NCBI GenBank assembly: GCA_003598975.1
Contig: QZIJ01000058.1
Coordinates: forward strand, 1 to 46,014
From: Anaerolineaceae bacterium
GTDB taxonomy: Bacteria; Chloroflexota; Anaerolineae; Anaerolineales; Villigracilaceae
Length of the DNA stretch: 46,014 nt
Reading direction: 5' to 3'
A program made the translations under genes and the position numbers. The notes under the pieces were generated by a model. It ran no database searches, had not been told where the DNA came from, and saw nothing but the letters and a program-made list of their open reading frames with translations. Below are positions 1 to 9,863 of this stretch, piece by piece (positions within the stretch are counted from its first letter, which is position 1; every line of letters starts with the position of its first letter).

Positions 1-2
1 CT

Positions 3-1070
3 GTTGTTGTTTTCCATGGCGGGCAACAAACGTGGCTGGCAAAATTGTCGCCTGCGTTTCGTGCCGGGCCGGTTATGGTTCCTTTTTTCTTCGTTCTCTC
101 GGGATTCATAATGACCATTGCTTATGATAAAGGCGATGGGATCGATAAAGGCAAGTATTGGGCCGCTCGCTTTGCTCGGATTGCGCCTGTTTACTTTTTG
201 GCGTTGGCATTGACTTTATTAACGTTTTATGTAAAAGGTAAGAAGATAGACTTCATTCCTTTGACGTTTCACGTTTTCTTCTTGCAAGCATGGGTTCCTC
301 GCCAGGCGCTGTCGCTTAATGTTCCAGCCTGGTCGTTGTCTATGGAAATGTTCTTCTACCTTACTTTTCCGTTCAGTTTGGCTTTGTTGAAAAGAAATTC
401 CGTTTTTAAATCCAGTACGTTCGTGCTTGCTTTTTGGATATTTAGCATGACAATACTTTCTGCCATGTATTATTCCTCATATTATCAAAAAAACACAAAT
501 GAAAATTTATTTCATGCGATTATTTTCTATTTTCCAGTGTCCCACCTGTCTTCATTCCTGCTCGGCGTTGCCGGCGGGTTAATATATAACAATTACCTTT
601 CGCGGCTACAGGTTGCGCCGGCAATTTCGGCCAGGTTGGTGTTGGCCGCCTTTTCAGCGTCATTTTTATCGTTGCACTATGGATCACAAATCAAGAGTTT
701 GCTTGTAATTCCAAGGTTATCATTTGCGTATGGGTTCGCTTCCCCATTATTTCTATTGATTATCCTATCTTTATCTATTGATCGTTCTTTTTTCTCCCGT
801 ATATTGGCGAATAAAATATTGGTGTTCCTGGGCGAATTGGGATACTCCATCTATATTTTGCAATACCCTATTCGAAATCTTTATGCGCGTTATATAATCT
901 CTTTGTTGAACATTACTGGTTCCCACCATTTTTACCTGTATCTTCTGCTTTTGATCGTTTTATCAGCGATCATATATACTAATATTGAGAATCCAGTACG
1001 ATATAGTCTTCGTAAGGCGGCTAATGGTTTGTTTGTTAAATTACAAAGCCGGACATCTGAACAAATCTGA
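3..1070 (+). CDS. Acyltransferase family 3 membrane protein, N-terminus cut by window edge
   Basis: The reading frame is open to the left edge, so the gene starts outside the window; the internal TTG at 45 is not a convincing start. The visible part is hydrophobic throughout with about nine membrane segments. It carries the 'FFFVLSGFIM' segment typical of the acyltransferase-3 (OafA/NodX-like) family near its beginning and the usual late 'LGELGYSIYILQYP' segment near residue 285. These inner-membrane enzymes move acetyl or other acyl groups onto surface polysaccharides. The next genes are a sugar-phosphate transferase and a GT-C-like protein, which supports a role in exopolysaccharide or O-antigen decoration. 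The catalytic His of the first helix lies in the missing or edge part. The acceptor cannot be deduced. Confidence 0.85.
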   Translation, partial: VVVFHGGQQTWLAKLSPAFRAGPVMVPFFFVLSGFIMTIAYDKGDGIDKGKYWAARFARIAPVYFLALALTLLTFYVKGKKIDFIPLTFHVFFLQAWVPRQALSLNVPAWSLSMEMFFYLTFPFSLALLKRNSVFKSSTFVLAFWIFSMTILSAMYYSSYYQKNTNENLFHAIIFYFPVSHLSSFLLGVAGGLIYNNYLSRLQVAPAISARLVLAAFSASFLSLHYGSQIKSLLVIPRLSFAYGFASPLFLLIILSLSIDRSFFSRILANKILVFLGELGYSIYILQYPIRNLYARYIISLLNITGSHHFYLYLLLLIVLSAIIYTNIENPVRYSLRKAANGLFVKLQSRTSEQI

Positions 1071-1109
1071 GATTTAAGAAATATCGCGCGGTATTCTGGA
1101 GAAACAGGC

Positions 1110-2480
1110 ATGAAGAAACAATTTATTCGATGGAGGGGTTTGTTCGTAAGCAGTATTTTTATTCTAGTGGACGCCTTGGGGCTTTATTTCATATTCCGCG
1201 TGTCTTTTTTTATTCGGCAGACATTAACCCCCCTGTTTGATCGCAAAGCTATTTGGACAGCTACTGAGCCTTTGATGCAATTGGGAATTCTTTTAAGCAT
1301 CGGGGTATTTTTTATTCAAGGTTTATATCCTGGTTATGGCTTAACAGCAGTGAAAGAATTGGAACGGATTGGGCGTTCTGTTTCACTAACGTTCTTTTTA
1401 CTGGCGGGTGTTTCTTATCTAAACAAACCGTTTCAAAATTTCTCCCGCTCGACCCTTTTATTTGGTTGGGTGTTAGCCATGATCCTGTTTCCCCTGAGCC
1501 ATTTCATTTTGCGCAATATTATTTCAAGATACTCCTGGTATGGCACGGCGGTCGTGGTTTTCGGAGAAGGCAAGGATGCGCAAAAAATCGTCGCATCCCT
1601 AAAGCGAGTGCGGCGTTTGGGCTGGCGCCCGGCAGCGATATTGCCCATAAATGCAATTACATATGACCGCGTAAAATTAATTGAACCCCATGTTGCCATC
1701 ATTTCCCCGCCCGCAAACACTCCGATAGAATCCTATGCCCACATCCTCAACCAGCATTTTCGTAAGGTCATCTTGATTCAACCAACTGGCAATTTTGGGT
1801 CGGCATGGGTCGAACCGCGCGATCTCGATGGCCAACTAGGGCTGGAGTTTCACTATCACCTCTTCGACCATTACGCCCGCCTGCTCAAACGTTTAGTGGA
1901 TTTTCTCGGCAGTCTGGTGCTGGGAGCAATTATGAGTCCTCTTTTCGCTATTTTGAGCCTGATGGTTGCGTTAGATTCGCCAGGTCCAGTCTTCTTTTAC
2001 CAGCAACGCCTAGGGCGTAACCTCGCGCGTTTCAACGTCATAAAATTTCGCACGATGGTGCTGGATGCCGAGCAAAGATTGGCAGAACTGTTGCAAAACG
2101 ATCCATCTACTCGCGCCGAGTATGAGACATTTCACAAGCTGTCAGACGACCCGCGCATTACACGCGTAGGGAAATGGCTGCGTCGTTTCAGCCTCGACGA
2201 ACTGCCACAATTGTGGAATGTCTTGGTTGGAGAAATGAGTCTAGTGGGCCCCCGCGCCTACATGCCATCCGAATTGGACGATATAGGTGATTATGCGCCA
2301 ATCCTCTTGCGTGTTAATCCGGGAGTCACAGGTTGGTGGCAGATATTTGGCAGGCATAACACCACCTTTCAGAAACGACTGCAAATGGATGAATATTACA
2401 TCAGCAACTGGTCCTTGTGGATGGACTTGTACATCCTCTTGAAAACGGTATGGATCGTTTTCAAGGGACAGGGAGCGTAA
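1110..2480 (+). CDS. Undecaprenyl-phosphate sugar-1-phosphate transferase (WcaJ/WbaP type)
   Basis: Polyisoprenyl-phosphate hexose-1-phosphate transferase of the bacterial sugar transferase family, 456 aa. Four or so N-terminal membrane helices are followed by a nucleotide-binding-like middle domain (VVVFGEG around residue 147) and a re-entrant helix. The C-terminal catalytic domain has KFRTM, then '[13 protein letters not shown]', 'MSLVGPR' and '[10 protein letters not shown]'. The family transfers a sugar phosphate from a UDP-sugar to undecaprenyl phosphate, the first step of repeat-unit assembly. ATG start; the gene lies 39 nt after the acyltransferase and 6 nt before the next gene, so all three are probably one transcript. 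The exact sugar (glucose, galactose or other) cannot be told from sequence. Confidence 0.93.
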   Translation: MKKQFIRWRGLFVSSIFILVDALGLYFIFRVSFFIRQTLTPLFDRKAIWTATEPLMQLGILLSIGVFFIQGLYPGYGLTAVKELERIGRSVSLTFFLLAGVSYLNKPFQNFSRSTLLFGWVLAMILFPLSHFILRNIISRYSWYGTAVVVFGEGKDAQKIVASLKRVRRLGWRPAAILPINAITYDRVKLIEPHVAIISPPANTPIESYAHILNQHFRKVILIQPTGNFGSAWVEPRDLDGQLGLEFHYHLFDHYARLLKRLVDFLGSLVLGAIMSPLFAILSLMVALDSPGPVFFYQQRLGRNLARFNVIKFRTMVLDAEQRLAELLQNDPSTRAEYETFHKLSDDPRITRVGKWLRRFSLDELPQLWNVLVGEMSLVGPRAYMPSELDDIGDYAPILLRVNPGVTGWWQIFGRHNTTFQKRLQMDEYYISNWSLWMDLYILLKTVWIVFKGQGA

Positions 2481-2486
2481 TAACGC

Positions 2487-5186
2487 ATGGTTGCGAAAAA
2501 TACCCAAAGAATATTGTTGACCGGCTATTTCCTGTTGGCATTTCTCGAGGCTGGCGCAGGAGTAATTTCTCAGCTAATCATTCCCTCCGATCCCGACAAC
2601 CAGTTCTTTTTGGGATACTCCCTGCCGCGCCTGTTCTTGATCGCCGGGTTTTTCCTGGTGTTCATTCTCCTGGCGTTCCTTTCATGGCGCGCATGGCACG
2701 AGCCTTTATGGGCAGAACGAATATGGCAAAAAACATTTTCGTCGGCGCAACGGGTTGATCGCTTGCTTTGGATATTTGGTGCGGCATTCGCTGTTTTTGT
2801 AATGATTTTTCTAATTCCTTCATATCATTTTGGGACGCTGGAGATATTCGCCGAGCAGTTTCCCCCGATTTTTGGGTGGGGAGCACTGGTGAGCGCGCAG
2901 ACTTGTCTGATCTTGTTGGCGGGGCGGACTCGGACGACGGATAGGCATACATTTGCTATTCCAAGAGAAGTTTTGTATGCCAGCGGGATATTCTTCCTGG
3001 CATTGATGATACTTTTGATGTGGGTGGCCTGGACGAAGACCGGCGTTGTCGCGACGGTTCAACCGTGGTATCCAGTTGGCGTGCCCCTGCTTCCCGGCCA
3101 GGTTTGGGTAACGGGGTTGCTGGTGATCGCGGCGAGTGCCGCGTTCTGGCGATGGTCGTTGCGGACGCGGCTACTGCGTTTCGGGCGTTCGTGGAATACC
3201 GACCTGCTTATCGGCTTGGGGATTTGGGCGCTGGCGGCGGCGTTATGGCTGACGACTCCCTTACCGCGCAGTTTTTTCTTTCCTGGCCCGTATCCTCCCG
3301 ACAATATCGTTTATCCATATGCCGATTCTGCCATCTGGGATATGGGCGGACAGTTCGCGCTCATCGGTCAGGGGTTTGATAATAGCGATCCGTTTCAGGA
3401 TCATGTCGGTTTTATGGGGATATTGGCCTTTTATCACCTGCTCGTCGGCGATGATTATGCCCGCATGTCCGCTCTTCAGGCGGGGTTGCTTGCAATTTTC
3501 CCGGCCCTCATGTACTGGTTGGGCAAATCCTTGCATAGCCGCCCGGCAGGTTTGTTCGTTGCCGGCTTGGCGATCTTTCATGAAATGAACGCCTTTGCCG
3601 CCAGCAATATGATTGATCTTTCTCACGCTCGTTTCCTGCTTACAGAGTATCCAACGCGGGTGGGATTGGCCGTGCTGGCACTGTTGCTTTTCCGCTGGCT
3701 GCGCGCCCCTCAAAAGGGTGAGGCGTATGCCCTTCCAATTGGCGGGTTGCTTGCATTTATGATTTTGATACGATTCAACATTCTGGTGTTTCCGTTGGCA
3801 GTTGCGGCTGGCATTGCGCTTGTTTATGGTTCACAATGGAAGCAGGGCTTGCGTGCGTCCCTGGTTACCCTTCTTGTGTTGACGCTCACCCTGGCTCCGT
3901 GGATGTGGCGCAGTTGGTCGTTGTCTGGCACTCCTCTTTTCTTTGCGGAGAAGAGTCAGAAAATATTCAAAGAGCGGTTCCGTTTCAATCCTCCCAAAGA
4001 TTCGTCTCCATCTTTGTTTGCGCCGCCATTGGAGATGGCGCAGGTCGATTCGGATGTCGTGTTGACGCGTGTGCTTGACAAGGCCAATTTCTCGAAAGAT
4101 TCTGATACTGTGTTTGTGGAAGATTCGCAAAATGTGGCTGGCGTTATTCTCAGCCGCTTTATGCATAATTTGGTCGCCAGCACGCTTATCCTGCCAACGA
4201 ACCTTACTTTCCACGATGTACAGCACACCATCTACGAGGCGCATCCGTATTGGGAGAAGGGCGATACTGCCTGGCAGGGGAATCTAACCACGCAAGAGAC
4301 AATTCTTCTGATTGCAAACCTAATGTTCATTTCGATTGGTTTGGGCGTTTCGTGGCGAAAATGGCGGCTTGTTGGTCTTGTGCCGCTGGGAATATGCCTT
4401 GCGTACACTTTATCCCTTGCCCTGGCGCGCACATCTGGCGGACGGTATATTGTCCCGATGGATTGGGGCGTGCTGTTCTATTGGGGGGTTGGGATAGTGC
4501 AGGTGGCGATTTGGGGCGCGGCACGCCTGGGTATTGGCGTTCCCGAACAACGCGATCTGCCTGCACCTGCAACATTCTCTTACAAACAAGGTTGGCTATT
4601 CCTGTTGCCCTTCCTGTTCTTTGTTGGCGCAATGACGGTGGCGGATCGGGCCGTTCCTGAGCGATTTTCTAACTTGAACAAGGTGGAAGTAGTCGAGATG
4701 GTCAAGCAGAGCGGGGTCCTAAAGCAGACGAATATTTCCAACAGGGAACTGACAATGTTTATCAGGTCAAAGGGTGCGTTGGCCCATCTCGGCAGGGGCC
4801 TCTACCCGCGTTATTACGGAATGGGACAGGGCGAAAGTTCGGGCGGGGTGGACGCTTATGAGCCTGAGAATTATCCCCGATTGGCGTTTACGTTGATCGG
4901 CCCGTTCGAAAGGAAAGATATTATTCTGCCCTGGGTAATTCAAAATCCGTCCAAGTTGCGGAACGCGCGCTTTTCAAACGCTGCGGATGTTATCGTGATT
5001 GGCTGTTCACGCTCTTTGCGGGAGCAGAAGTCTAAACGCATGTATAAGGATGTCGTTGATGCGCTGATGATCGTGATTCTCGGCGATAGCCCCGAAATTT
5101 TTATGCGTAATCCCTTTGCGCCGCTGGAATGTCCAATTCCAGAGCCTGTGTGCGAAGACAATTATAATTGTCAGCAATTACGATAA
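2487..5186 (+). CDS. Large polytopic membrane protein, GT-C glycosyltransferase-like
   Basis: Membrane protein of 899 aa with roughly 14 hydrophobic segments up to about residue 720 and a soluble C-terminal tail. The acidic first-loop segment 'YADSAIWDMGGQ' (about residue 280) and the helix pattern that follows recall GT-C enzymes (PMT/ArnT/GT39 types), which take sugars from polyprenyl-phosphate donors on the outer face of the membrane. It begins 6 nt after the sugar-phosphate transferase, so it is probably part of the same polysaccharide locus. The tail ends with three cysteines in a short Pro/Asn-rich stretch. The enzymatic assignment is inference; it could be a membrane protein of unknown function. 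Confidence 0.7.
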   Translation: MVAKNTQRILLTGYFLLAFLEAGAGVISQLIIPSDPDNQFFLGYSLPRLFLIAGFFLVFILLAFLSWRAWHEPLWAERIWQKTFSSAQRVDRLLWIFGAAFAVFVMIFLIPSYHFGTLEIFAEQFPPIFGWGALVSAQTCLILLAGRTRTTDRHTFAIPREVLYASGIFFLALMILLMWVAWTKTGVVATVQPWYPVGVPLLPGQVWVTGLLVIAASAAFWRWSLRTRLLRFGRSWNTDLLIGLGIWALAAALWLTTPLPRSFFFPGPYPPDNIVYPYADSAIWDMGGQFALIGQGFDNSDPFQDHVGFMGILAFYHLLVGDDYARMSALQAGLLAIFPALMYWLGKSLHSRPAGLFVAGLAIFHEMNAFAASNMIDLSHARFLLTEYPTRVGLAVLALLLFRWLRAPQKGEAYALPIGGLLAFMILIRFNILVFPLAVAAGIALVYGSQWKQGLRASLVTLLVLTLTLAPWMWRSWSLSGTPLFFAEKSQKIFKERFRFNPPKDSSPSLFAPPLEMAQVDSDVVLTRVLDKANFSKDSDTVFVEDSQNVAGVILSRFMHNLVASTLILPTNLTFHDVQHTIYEAHPYWEKGDTAWQGNLTTQETILLIANLMFISIGLGVSWRKWRLVGLVPLGICLAYTLSLALARTSGGRYIVPMDWGVLFYWGVGIVQVAIWGAARLGIGVPEQRDLPAPATFSYKQGWLFLLPFLFFVGAMTVADRAVPERFSNLNKVEVVEMVKQSGVLKQTNISNRELTMFIRSKGALAHLGRGLYPRYYGMGQGESSGGVDAYEPENYPRLAFTLIGPFERKDIILPWVIQNPSKLRNARFSNAADVIVIGCSRSLREQKSKRMYKDVVDALMIVILGDSPEIFMRNPFAPLECPIPEPVCEDNYNCQQLR

Positions 5187-5229
5187 AGCACCCTTTTGAC
5201 CGTTATCGCTGTTTACATAGGAGTCTAAA

Positions 5230-5976
5230 TTGTATAAACTCGTCTTTCTTCGTCACGGGCAAAGCGCCTGGAATCTCGAAAACCGCTTCACGGGCTGGAC
5301 GGATGTCGACCTGACCGAGCAGGGCGTGGAAGAAGCCCGTAGCTCGGGGAAACTTTTACGCGAAGGCGGATACGTCTTCGATGTGGCGTATACGTCCGTT
5401 TTGCGCCGCGCCATCAAGACCCTGTGGATCGTTTTGGAAGAACTCGGGCGGGAATGGATTCCCGTTACGCGCGCCTGGGAATTGAACGAGCGTCATTACG
5501 GCGCATTGCAGGGATTGAACAAAGCCGAAACCGCCGAAAAATTCGGCGAGGCGCAGGTCAAGATTTGGCGACGCAGCTACGATACGCCGCCTCCCGCGCT
5601 GGAGTTGACCGACGAGCGTCATCCGCGCTTCGACCCGCGTTACGCCTCGTTGACTCCCGAACAGTTGCCAGCCACCGAGTCGCTTAAGATTACGCTGGAA
5701 CGCGTCCTGCCCTACTGGCACGGGACGGTCGCGCCCGCCATCAAGTCGGGAAAGAGGCTGTTGGTCGTCGCTCACGGGAACAGCATCCGCGCCCTCGTCA
5801 AATATCTCGACAGCATCAGCGAGGCTGACATCACCGAGCTCAACATCCCGACGGGTGTGCCGCTCGTTTACGAATTGGATGAAGCCCTTAAACCGATCAA
5901 GAGTTATTATCTTGGCGATGCGAACGAAGTTGCCAGGGCCGCCGCGGCCGTGGGCGCACAGGGAAAAAAGAAATAA
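5230..5976 (+). CDS. gpmA: 2,3-bisphosphoglycerate-dependent phosphoglycerate mutase
   Basis: Glycolysis/gluconeogenesis enzyme interconverting 3- and 2-phosphoglycerate, 248 aa, the normal family length. It has the phosphohistidine motif LRHGQSAWN (His9), the adjoining '[13 protein letters not shown]' signature and the second catalytic His in '[15 protein letters not shown]'. The motif reads RHGQS rather than the commoner RHGES. The start codon is TTG, chosen because AGGAG lies at the right distance (about 5218-5222) and because translation from it gives the standard N-terminus. It stands alone between the polysaccharide genes and metG. A strong hairpin terminator lies about 180 nt downstream. 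Confidence 0.95.
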   Translation: MYKLVFLRHGQSAWNLENRFTGWTDVDLTEQGVEEARSSGKLLREGGYVFDVAYTSVLRRAIKTLWIVLEELGREWIPVTRAWELNERHYGALQGLNKAETAEKFGEAQVKIWRRSYDTPPPALELTDERHPRFDPRYASLTPEQLPATESLKITLERVLPYWHGTVAPAIKSGKRLLVVAHGNSIRALVKYLDSISEADITELNIPTGVPLVYELDEALKPIKSYYLGDANEVARAAAAVGAQGKKK

Positions 5977-6058
5977 GAGCCCTCCATTGACAAACCGTCT
6001 TCATCGGCCTAAAATATCGCCCATGTTTGCCACACCCGCATTCCCAAAGGTGACAATG

Positions 6059-6084
6059 CTTGTACCTGGCGCAAGTGCAGGTGT
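6059..6084. repeat. 26-nt dispersed repeat, copy 1
   Basis: Begins CTTGTACCTGG and ends AAGTGCAGGTGT; 25 of 26 bases are identical to the copy at 22677-22702. The core contains two alternative inverted repeats: ACCTG with CAGGT, and, in the other copy, CTTGC with GCAAG. Confidence 0.75.
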
Positions 6085-6156
6085 GACCATGGCCATGCAA
6101 ATGGAGATGATTTACCGCGCCGAATGGAAAGCACGTTAGGTTTCTGTACTCGATCG

Positions 6157-6190
6157 AAAACGGCTGTCCATTTCGCGGACAGCCGTTTTT
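6157..6190 (+). terminator. Rho-independent terminator downstream of gpmA
   Basis: Stem AAACGGCTGTCC / GGACAGCCGTTT with a 7-nt loop, followed by a run of T. The A-rich 5' side could make it work on both strands. Confidence 0.85.
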
Positions 6191-6287
6191 ATTGCAAATA
6201 CAAATTAAACCGCCAGGATCGCAAAGATTTAAATGGGTTTTCTTCGCGCCCTTTGCGTGCTTCGCGGTAAAAATCATGGAGGCACGA

Positions 6288-8090
6288 ATGCCTGAAAACA
6301 TCCTCATCGCTGTTGCATGGCCCTATGCAAATGCCGAGATCCACGTGGGTAACCTGACAGGTTCGCACCTGCCCGGTGACATCGCCGCGCGCTACCATCG
6401 CCTGAAGGGGAACAACGTGCTGATGATCACCGGCACGGACGCACATGGCACACCTGTCACGCTCGCGGCGGATAAGGCGGGTAAAAGCGTGGAGGAAGTG
6501 TACAGGTTCTATCACGAAGGTTTCATTGACCTGTTCCAGAAGATCGGGATCACCTACGACTTGTATACAACCACCCATAGCGAAAATCATTTCAAGGTCT
6601 CGCAGACTATCTTTTTGGCTTTGTTGAAGAACGGCTTCCTGTTCAAGAAGACCGAGCCGCAATGGTTCTCGCCCGGGCTGAATCGTTTCCTGCCTGATCG
6701 TTATATTGAGGGAACTTGTTACATCTGCAGTGCGGACGGCGCGCGCTCCGATCAATGCGATGCCTGCGGGAATGTGCTCGACCCTGCAAAACTCGTCAAC
6801 CCGAAATCCAAGATCGAGGGAGATGCCTCGTCGCCTGAATTACGCGACACCGAACATTACTTCATCGACTTGTCCAAGTTGGAACCCGACGTTATCAAAT
6901 ATCTCAAGGACCGCGCCGACTACATGCGCGACACGGTGCTTGGTGAATCGCTTCGCAAGATCGAAGCCGAGGGACTCAGGCCGCGCGCCATCACCCGCGA
7001 TCTCGATTGGGGCATTCCCGTCCCTGTCGGCGAGGCGGGCTGGGAGACGAAAAAACTCTACGTGTGGTTCGAGGCCGTCATTGGCTACCTCTCCGCTCCC
7101 ATCGAGTGGGGGCAGGTTTCGGGTCAGAAAGAAGCGTGGCGCGAATGGTGGATCAATCCCGAGGCGAAGCAATTCAACTTCATCGGCAAGGACAACATCT
7201 TCTTCCACACATCGTTATGGCCCGCCGAGTTGATGGGCGTCGGAAGCGCGTTCATGGAAATCTTCGCAGGTGAAGAAGTCCCGTTGATTTTGCCGTACGA
7301 TGTGCCAGCCAATCAGTTCATGAACCTCGAAGGCAAAAAGATCAGCGGCTCGCGTAACTGGGCGGTGTGGGGACGCGACGTTCTCACACGATATGATCCC
7401 GATGCGGTTCGCTACTATCTGACGGTCAACATGCCTGAAGCAAAGGACAGCGATTGGGATTGGGCCGAATTCGTGACGCGCAACAACAACGAACTGGTGG
7501 CGACTTGGGGCAATCTCGCCAATCGGGTGCTGGCGTTCTGTTACAAGAATTGGGATGGACGCGTCCCTGATGTGGATTCGCTTCGCCCTGCGGACCTGGA
7601 ACTGCTCGCGGCCATCGAAAACGGATTCCACACCGTCGGCGCGGAACTGGAGGCGGTGCGCCTGCGTTCCGCCCTGGGCGAGACGATGAAACTCGCCACG
7701 CTGGTCAACCAGTATCTGGATGTCAACGCGCCGTGGTCCGCCATCAAGACGGATAAGGCTGAGGCGGGCAAAACCATCTACACTGCGCTCAAAGCCATCG
7801 ACTCGCTCAAGGTGATGTTTGCCCCGTTCCTTCCATTCACCTGCGAGCGATTACACGGCTTCTTTGGTTATGAGACTCCGCTCTTCGGTGAGCAATACAC
7901 CGAGACGGTCAAAGACTCGCTTGGCGAGCATTTGGTGTTGCGCTATCGCGTAGGACAAATTGCCAATTTGTCCCCACAGTGGAAGCCCAGCGAGTTGAAG
8001 CCAGGGACAAAACTCAATCAGCCCGGTCCATTGTTTAAGAAATTAGAAGAGAATGTGGCAGAAGAGGAGAGGGCAAGATTAGGAAAGTAA
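6288..8090 (+). CDS. metG: Methionyl-tRNA synthetase
   Basis: Charges tRNA-Met with methionine, 600 aa. ATP-binding motifs are HVGN (residues 19-22, HIGH equivalent) and KISGS (351-355, KMSKS equivalent). A zinc knuckle with two CxxC pairs (CYIC and CDAC) lies near residues 145-165. There is no C-terminal tRNA-binding (EMAP-like) domain. The ATG at 6288 is chosen because GGAGG lies at 6278-6282 and the N-terminus then matches the family; an upstream in-frame extension runs through repeat-like intergenic DNA. Near the C-terminus a 21-nt near-perfect palindrome (7953-7973) is read in frame as part of 'VGQIANLSPQ', which may be an insertion of a dispersed element. A terminator follows. Confidence 0.97.
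   Translation: MPENILIAVAWPYANAEIHVGNLTGSHLPGDIAARYHRLKGNNVLMITGTDAHGTPVTLAADKAGKSVEEVYRFYHEGFIDLFQKIGITYDLYTTTHSENHFKVSQTIFLALLKNGFLFKKTEPQWFSPGLNRFLPDRYIEGTCYICSADGARSDQCDACGNVLDPAKLVNPKSKIEGDASSPELRDTEHYFIDLSKLEPDVIKYLKDRADYMRDTVLGESLRKIEAEGLRPRAITRDLDWGIPVPVGEAGWETKKLYVWFEAVIGYLSAPIEWGQVSGQKEAWREWWINPEAKQFNFIGKDNIFFHTSLWPAELMGVGSAFMEIFAGEEVPLILPYDVPANQFMNLEGKKISGSRNWAVWGRDVLTRYDPDAVRYYLTVNMPEAKDSDWDWAEFVTRNNNELVATWGNLANRVLAFCYKNWDGRVPDVDSLRPADLELLAAIENGFHTVGAELEAVRLRSALGETMKLATLVNQYLDVNAPWSAIKTDKAEAGKTIYTALKAIDSLKVMFAPFLPFTCERLHGFFGYETPLFGEQYTETVKDSLGEHLVLRYRVGQIANLSPQWKPSELKPGTKLNQPGPLFKKLEENVAEEERARLGK
7953..7973. repeat. CAAATTGCCAATTTG palindrome inside metG
   Basis: GGACAAATTG-C-CAATTTGTCC is a palindrome with a single central base, preceded by GTA as in the other copies. 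It is a member of the family found at 18243-18259, 18275-18291, 22720-22735 and 44018-44038. Confidence 0.8.
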
Positions 8091-8097
8091 GGAGAAT

Positions 8098-8126
8098 ATC
8101 GGATGTTTTGAGACATCCGATTTTTT
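8098..8126 (+). terminator. Terminator of metG
   Basis: Stem ATCGGATGT / ACATCCGAT, 6-nt loop, then TTTTTT. It begins only 8 nt after the metG stop codon. Confidence 0.9.
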
Positions 8127-8204
8127 GTGAATTGTCCTACAAGGCGTGGCAAGGAAAGACGCGTTTTTTGATCAGCGGATGTGAGCGGTTAATCTGCGGA
8201 AAGT

Positions 8205-8912
8205 TTAGGCTTCTGGGGATAATTCGCATATAAATGATTGCTTATTGTTAAACATTGCGACAAGTACTCCAGGAACAATATCATCCGCGATCTGTGTTTT
8301 TGCTTTTAATTCGGTTACAGCTATAAGACATGTATGCGATTTTAGTTTCTCTGAACTAAACCTGGCTAATCCAACAGGGTTAGACGTTGCTCTTCTGATT
8401 TTATCAAGCGGGAGGTCGTCCCAGTCCGAGTATGTTCCAACTGGCTGAATAAATATTTCAAGTCTAAGACTCGAAGGTGGATAAAGCGTTTTTGATTTTA
8501 TGACATAGGGAAATGAATACTTAGTTGATGAGTAAACATCCAAATATGAGAATCTTGGAAATGAAATTTGACATAATGGAAAAGCTAATATATTTTTATC
8601 TTCGGCCATGCTTATAGCTTCGACATCCAGTTTGTACACGCCTTTATTCCTTGTATTAATGTGAACGGAATTTGATTTTGGATGATAAGAAATATAAGGA
8701 GAATACAAATTTTCGGGAAATTCATCTAATGAAAACGCTTGTTCGCCAGCAAGTTTTTTCGGTAAATTCTTCTCTTTTGTAACTCGATATCCGTTCTTCC
8801 TTGGAAAAAAGATATAAATTGAACCGTCATCAGCAAAATTTATGTAAATGAGTTTATAAAAAATATTATCTATCTCAACCAATATCGGGGTAGTTAAGTC
8901 TGTTTTACTCAT
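8205..8912 (-). CDS. Hypothetical protein, AT-rich orphan
   Basis: A 235-aa soluble protein I do not recognise. It is rich in aromatic and beta-strand-forming residues with no signal peptide, membrane helix, Cys motif or P-loop. Its DNA is clearly AT-richer than its neighbours and uses A/T-ending codons, which suggests recent acquisition. The frame opens with ATG but no Shine-Dalgarno sequence is visible. It converges with metG and has no co-directional partner closer than about 230 nt, so it appears to be a lone cargo gene. That it is a real gene rests on its long open frame in AT-rich DNA. Confidence 0.6.
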   Translation of the reverse strand: MSKTDLTTPILVEIDNIFYKLIYINFADDGSIYIFFPRKNGYRVTKEKNLPKKLAGEQAFSLDEFPENLYSPYISYHPKSNSVHINTRNKGVYKLDVEAISMAEDKNILAFPLCQISFPRFSYLDVYSSTKYSFPYVIKSKTLYPPSSLRLEIFIQPVGTYSDWDDLPLDKIRRATSNPVGLARFSSEKLKSHTCLIAVTELKAKTQIADDIVPGVLVAMFNNKQSFICELSPEA

Positions 8913-9144
8913 GACAGATTAGTTCCCATTTCACCTTCTCCAAAGGGCGGTATTGATTCGTTGGAAGTGTTCGCGGGCGATGGATTTGCCGCGGGCGGGT
9001 GACAGGGGAAAACGCGGAGTATGTTGGATTCGGGCACATATAGCTGTATCGCGTTCTGAATGGATTCCGCTTTGTTTTAATACTATTCATAAACAACGTT
9101 TGTTTCTGATTGAATGCAAAGTTTTTTTGCGTTATGGCTATTGT
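8913..9144. other. Intergenic stretch without recognised features
   Basis: Between the orphan gene and the LysE-family gene I see no gene, hairpin terminator or RNA. The two short frames here have no family resemblance. Confidence 0.4.
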
Positions 9145-9756
9145 TTATTTTACTAGTCCTACCAAAATGGTGATCGCGAAGACGGTGATCACAACGCCTG
9201 AGACTCGATTGACCCATTGCATCCAAACGGGGGTGAATCGTTCGCGGAAGAGACCGACCAATCCGCTGAGCGCCAGCCACCAAAAGGCCGAACCGAGGAA
9301 CACTCCCAAAACGAGACTGGCAGATGAAGCCGCGTCAGTTGTCCCGTTGGAGGGGAGGATGGCGGAGAAGATGCCGAGGAACGCGAGAATGGTCATCGGG
9401 TTGGTGACGGTCAGCAGGAAGGTGGACGCGTAGGCGGAGAAAAGGCCTGTTGACCGCGCTGGCGCAGATTCAGAGGCGGGTTTGGCGAAGAAGGTTCGAA
9501 TCCCAAGATAGAGTAGAAATAATCCGCCAACTGCGCGTAGCCAGGGCTGTGCGCTGACCAGCAGGCTCATTACCGCGGTCAGGCCAAAGGCGGCGATGGC
9601 TCCGTAGAGCATGTCCGCAGTGGCGGCTCCAAGACCTGAGAGAAAGCCAGCGAGGCGGCCATCTGCCAGTGTGCGACGGATGCAAAGCACGCCAATCGGC
9701 CCGACGGGCGCGGCGATGGAAAAACCGAGGAGGAGGCCTTGCAGGAGGAGTTGCAT
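9145..9756 (-). CDS. LysE family amino-acid exporter-like membrane protein
   Basis: Inner-membrane protein of 203 aa with six predicted helices, typical length for LysE/RhtB exporters. The diagnostic N-terminal helix 'GFSIAAPVGPIGVLCIRRT' and the 'TVTNPMTILAFLGIF' segment are present. Members export lysine, homoserine, threonine or other small solutes; the substrate here is unknown. The ATG at 9756 puts the first helix at the N-terminus; an upstream 12-residue extension is charged and unlike the family. No clear ribosome binding site is visible. It reads alone. Confidence 0.88.
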   Translation of the reverse strand: MQLLLQGLLLGFSIAAPVGPIGVLCIRRTLADGRLAGFLSGLGAATADMLYGAIAAFGLTAVMSLLVSAQPWLRAVGGLFLLYLGIRTFFAKPASESAPARSTGLFSAYASTFLLTVTNPMTILAFLGIFSAILPSNGTTDAASSASLVLGVFLGSAFWWLALSGLVGLFRERFTPVWMQWVNRVSGVVITVFAITILVGLVK

Positions 9757-9863
9757 GGTTGGTCTGATTGGTTTTTGTCTGAGTGGTCTCAATGGTTGTT
9801 AGTTCGATGGTCAAATTTGTTTATGGGTTACTGGTAATCTTTAAAATCTGGATTTTGGCCCAA

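Larger units (their letters stand above)
5977..6287. other. Intergenic stretch gpmA-metG
   Basis: No convincing gene. It holds one copy of a 26-nt dispersed repeat (6059-6084), a terminator hairpin (6157-6189) and, just before metG, a stretch of alternating CGC/TTTGCG/TTCGCG words (about 6215-6270) that resembles the low-complexity intergenic elements of other large bacterial genomes. A possible 38-codon frame from 6023 is discussed among the rejected items. Confidence 0.5.

Noticed and set aside
6023-6139. Possible 38-codon gene before the gpmA-metG terminator
   Set aside because: No ribosome binding site, and its middle is the 26-nt dispersed repeat read through; the repeat recurs elsewhere without such a frame.
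8905-9156. Short open frames on both strands between the orphan gene and the LysE-type gene
   Set aside because: No family resemblance, no start signals, and composition bias like non-coding DNA.
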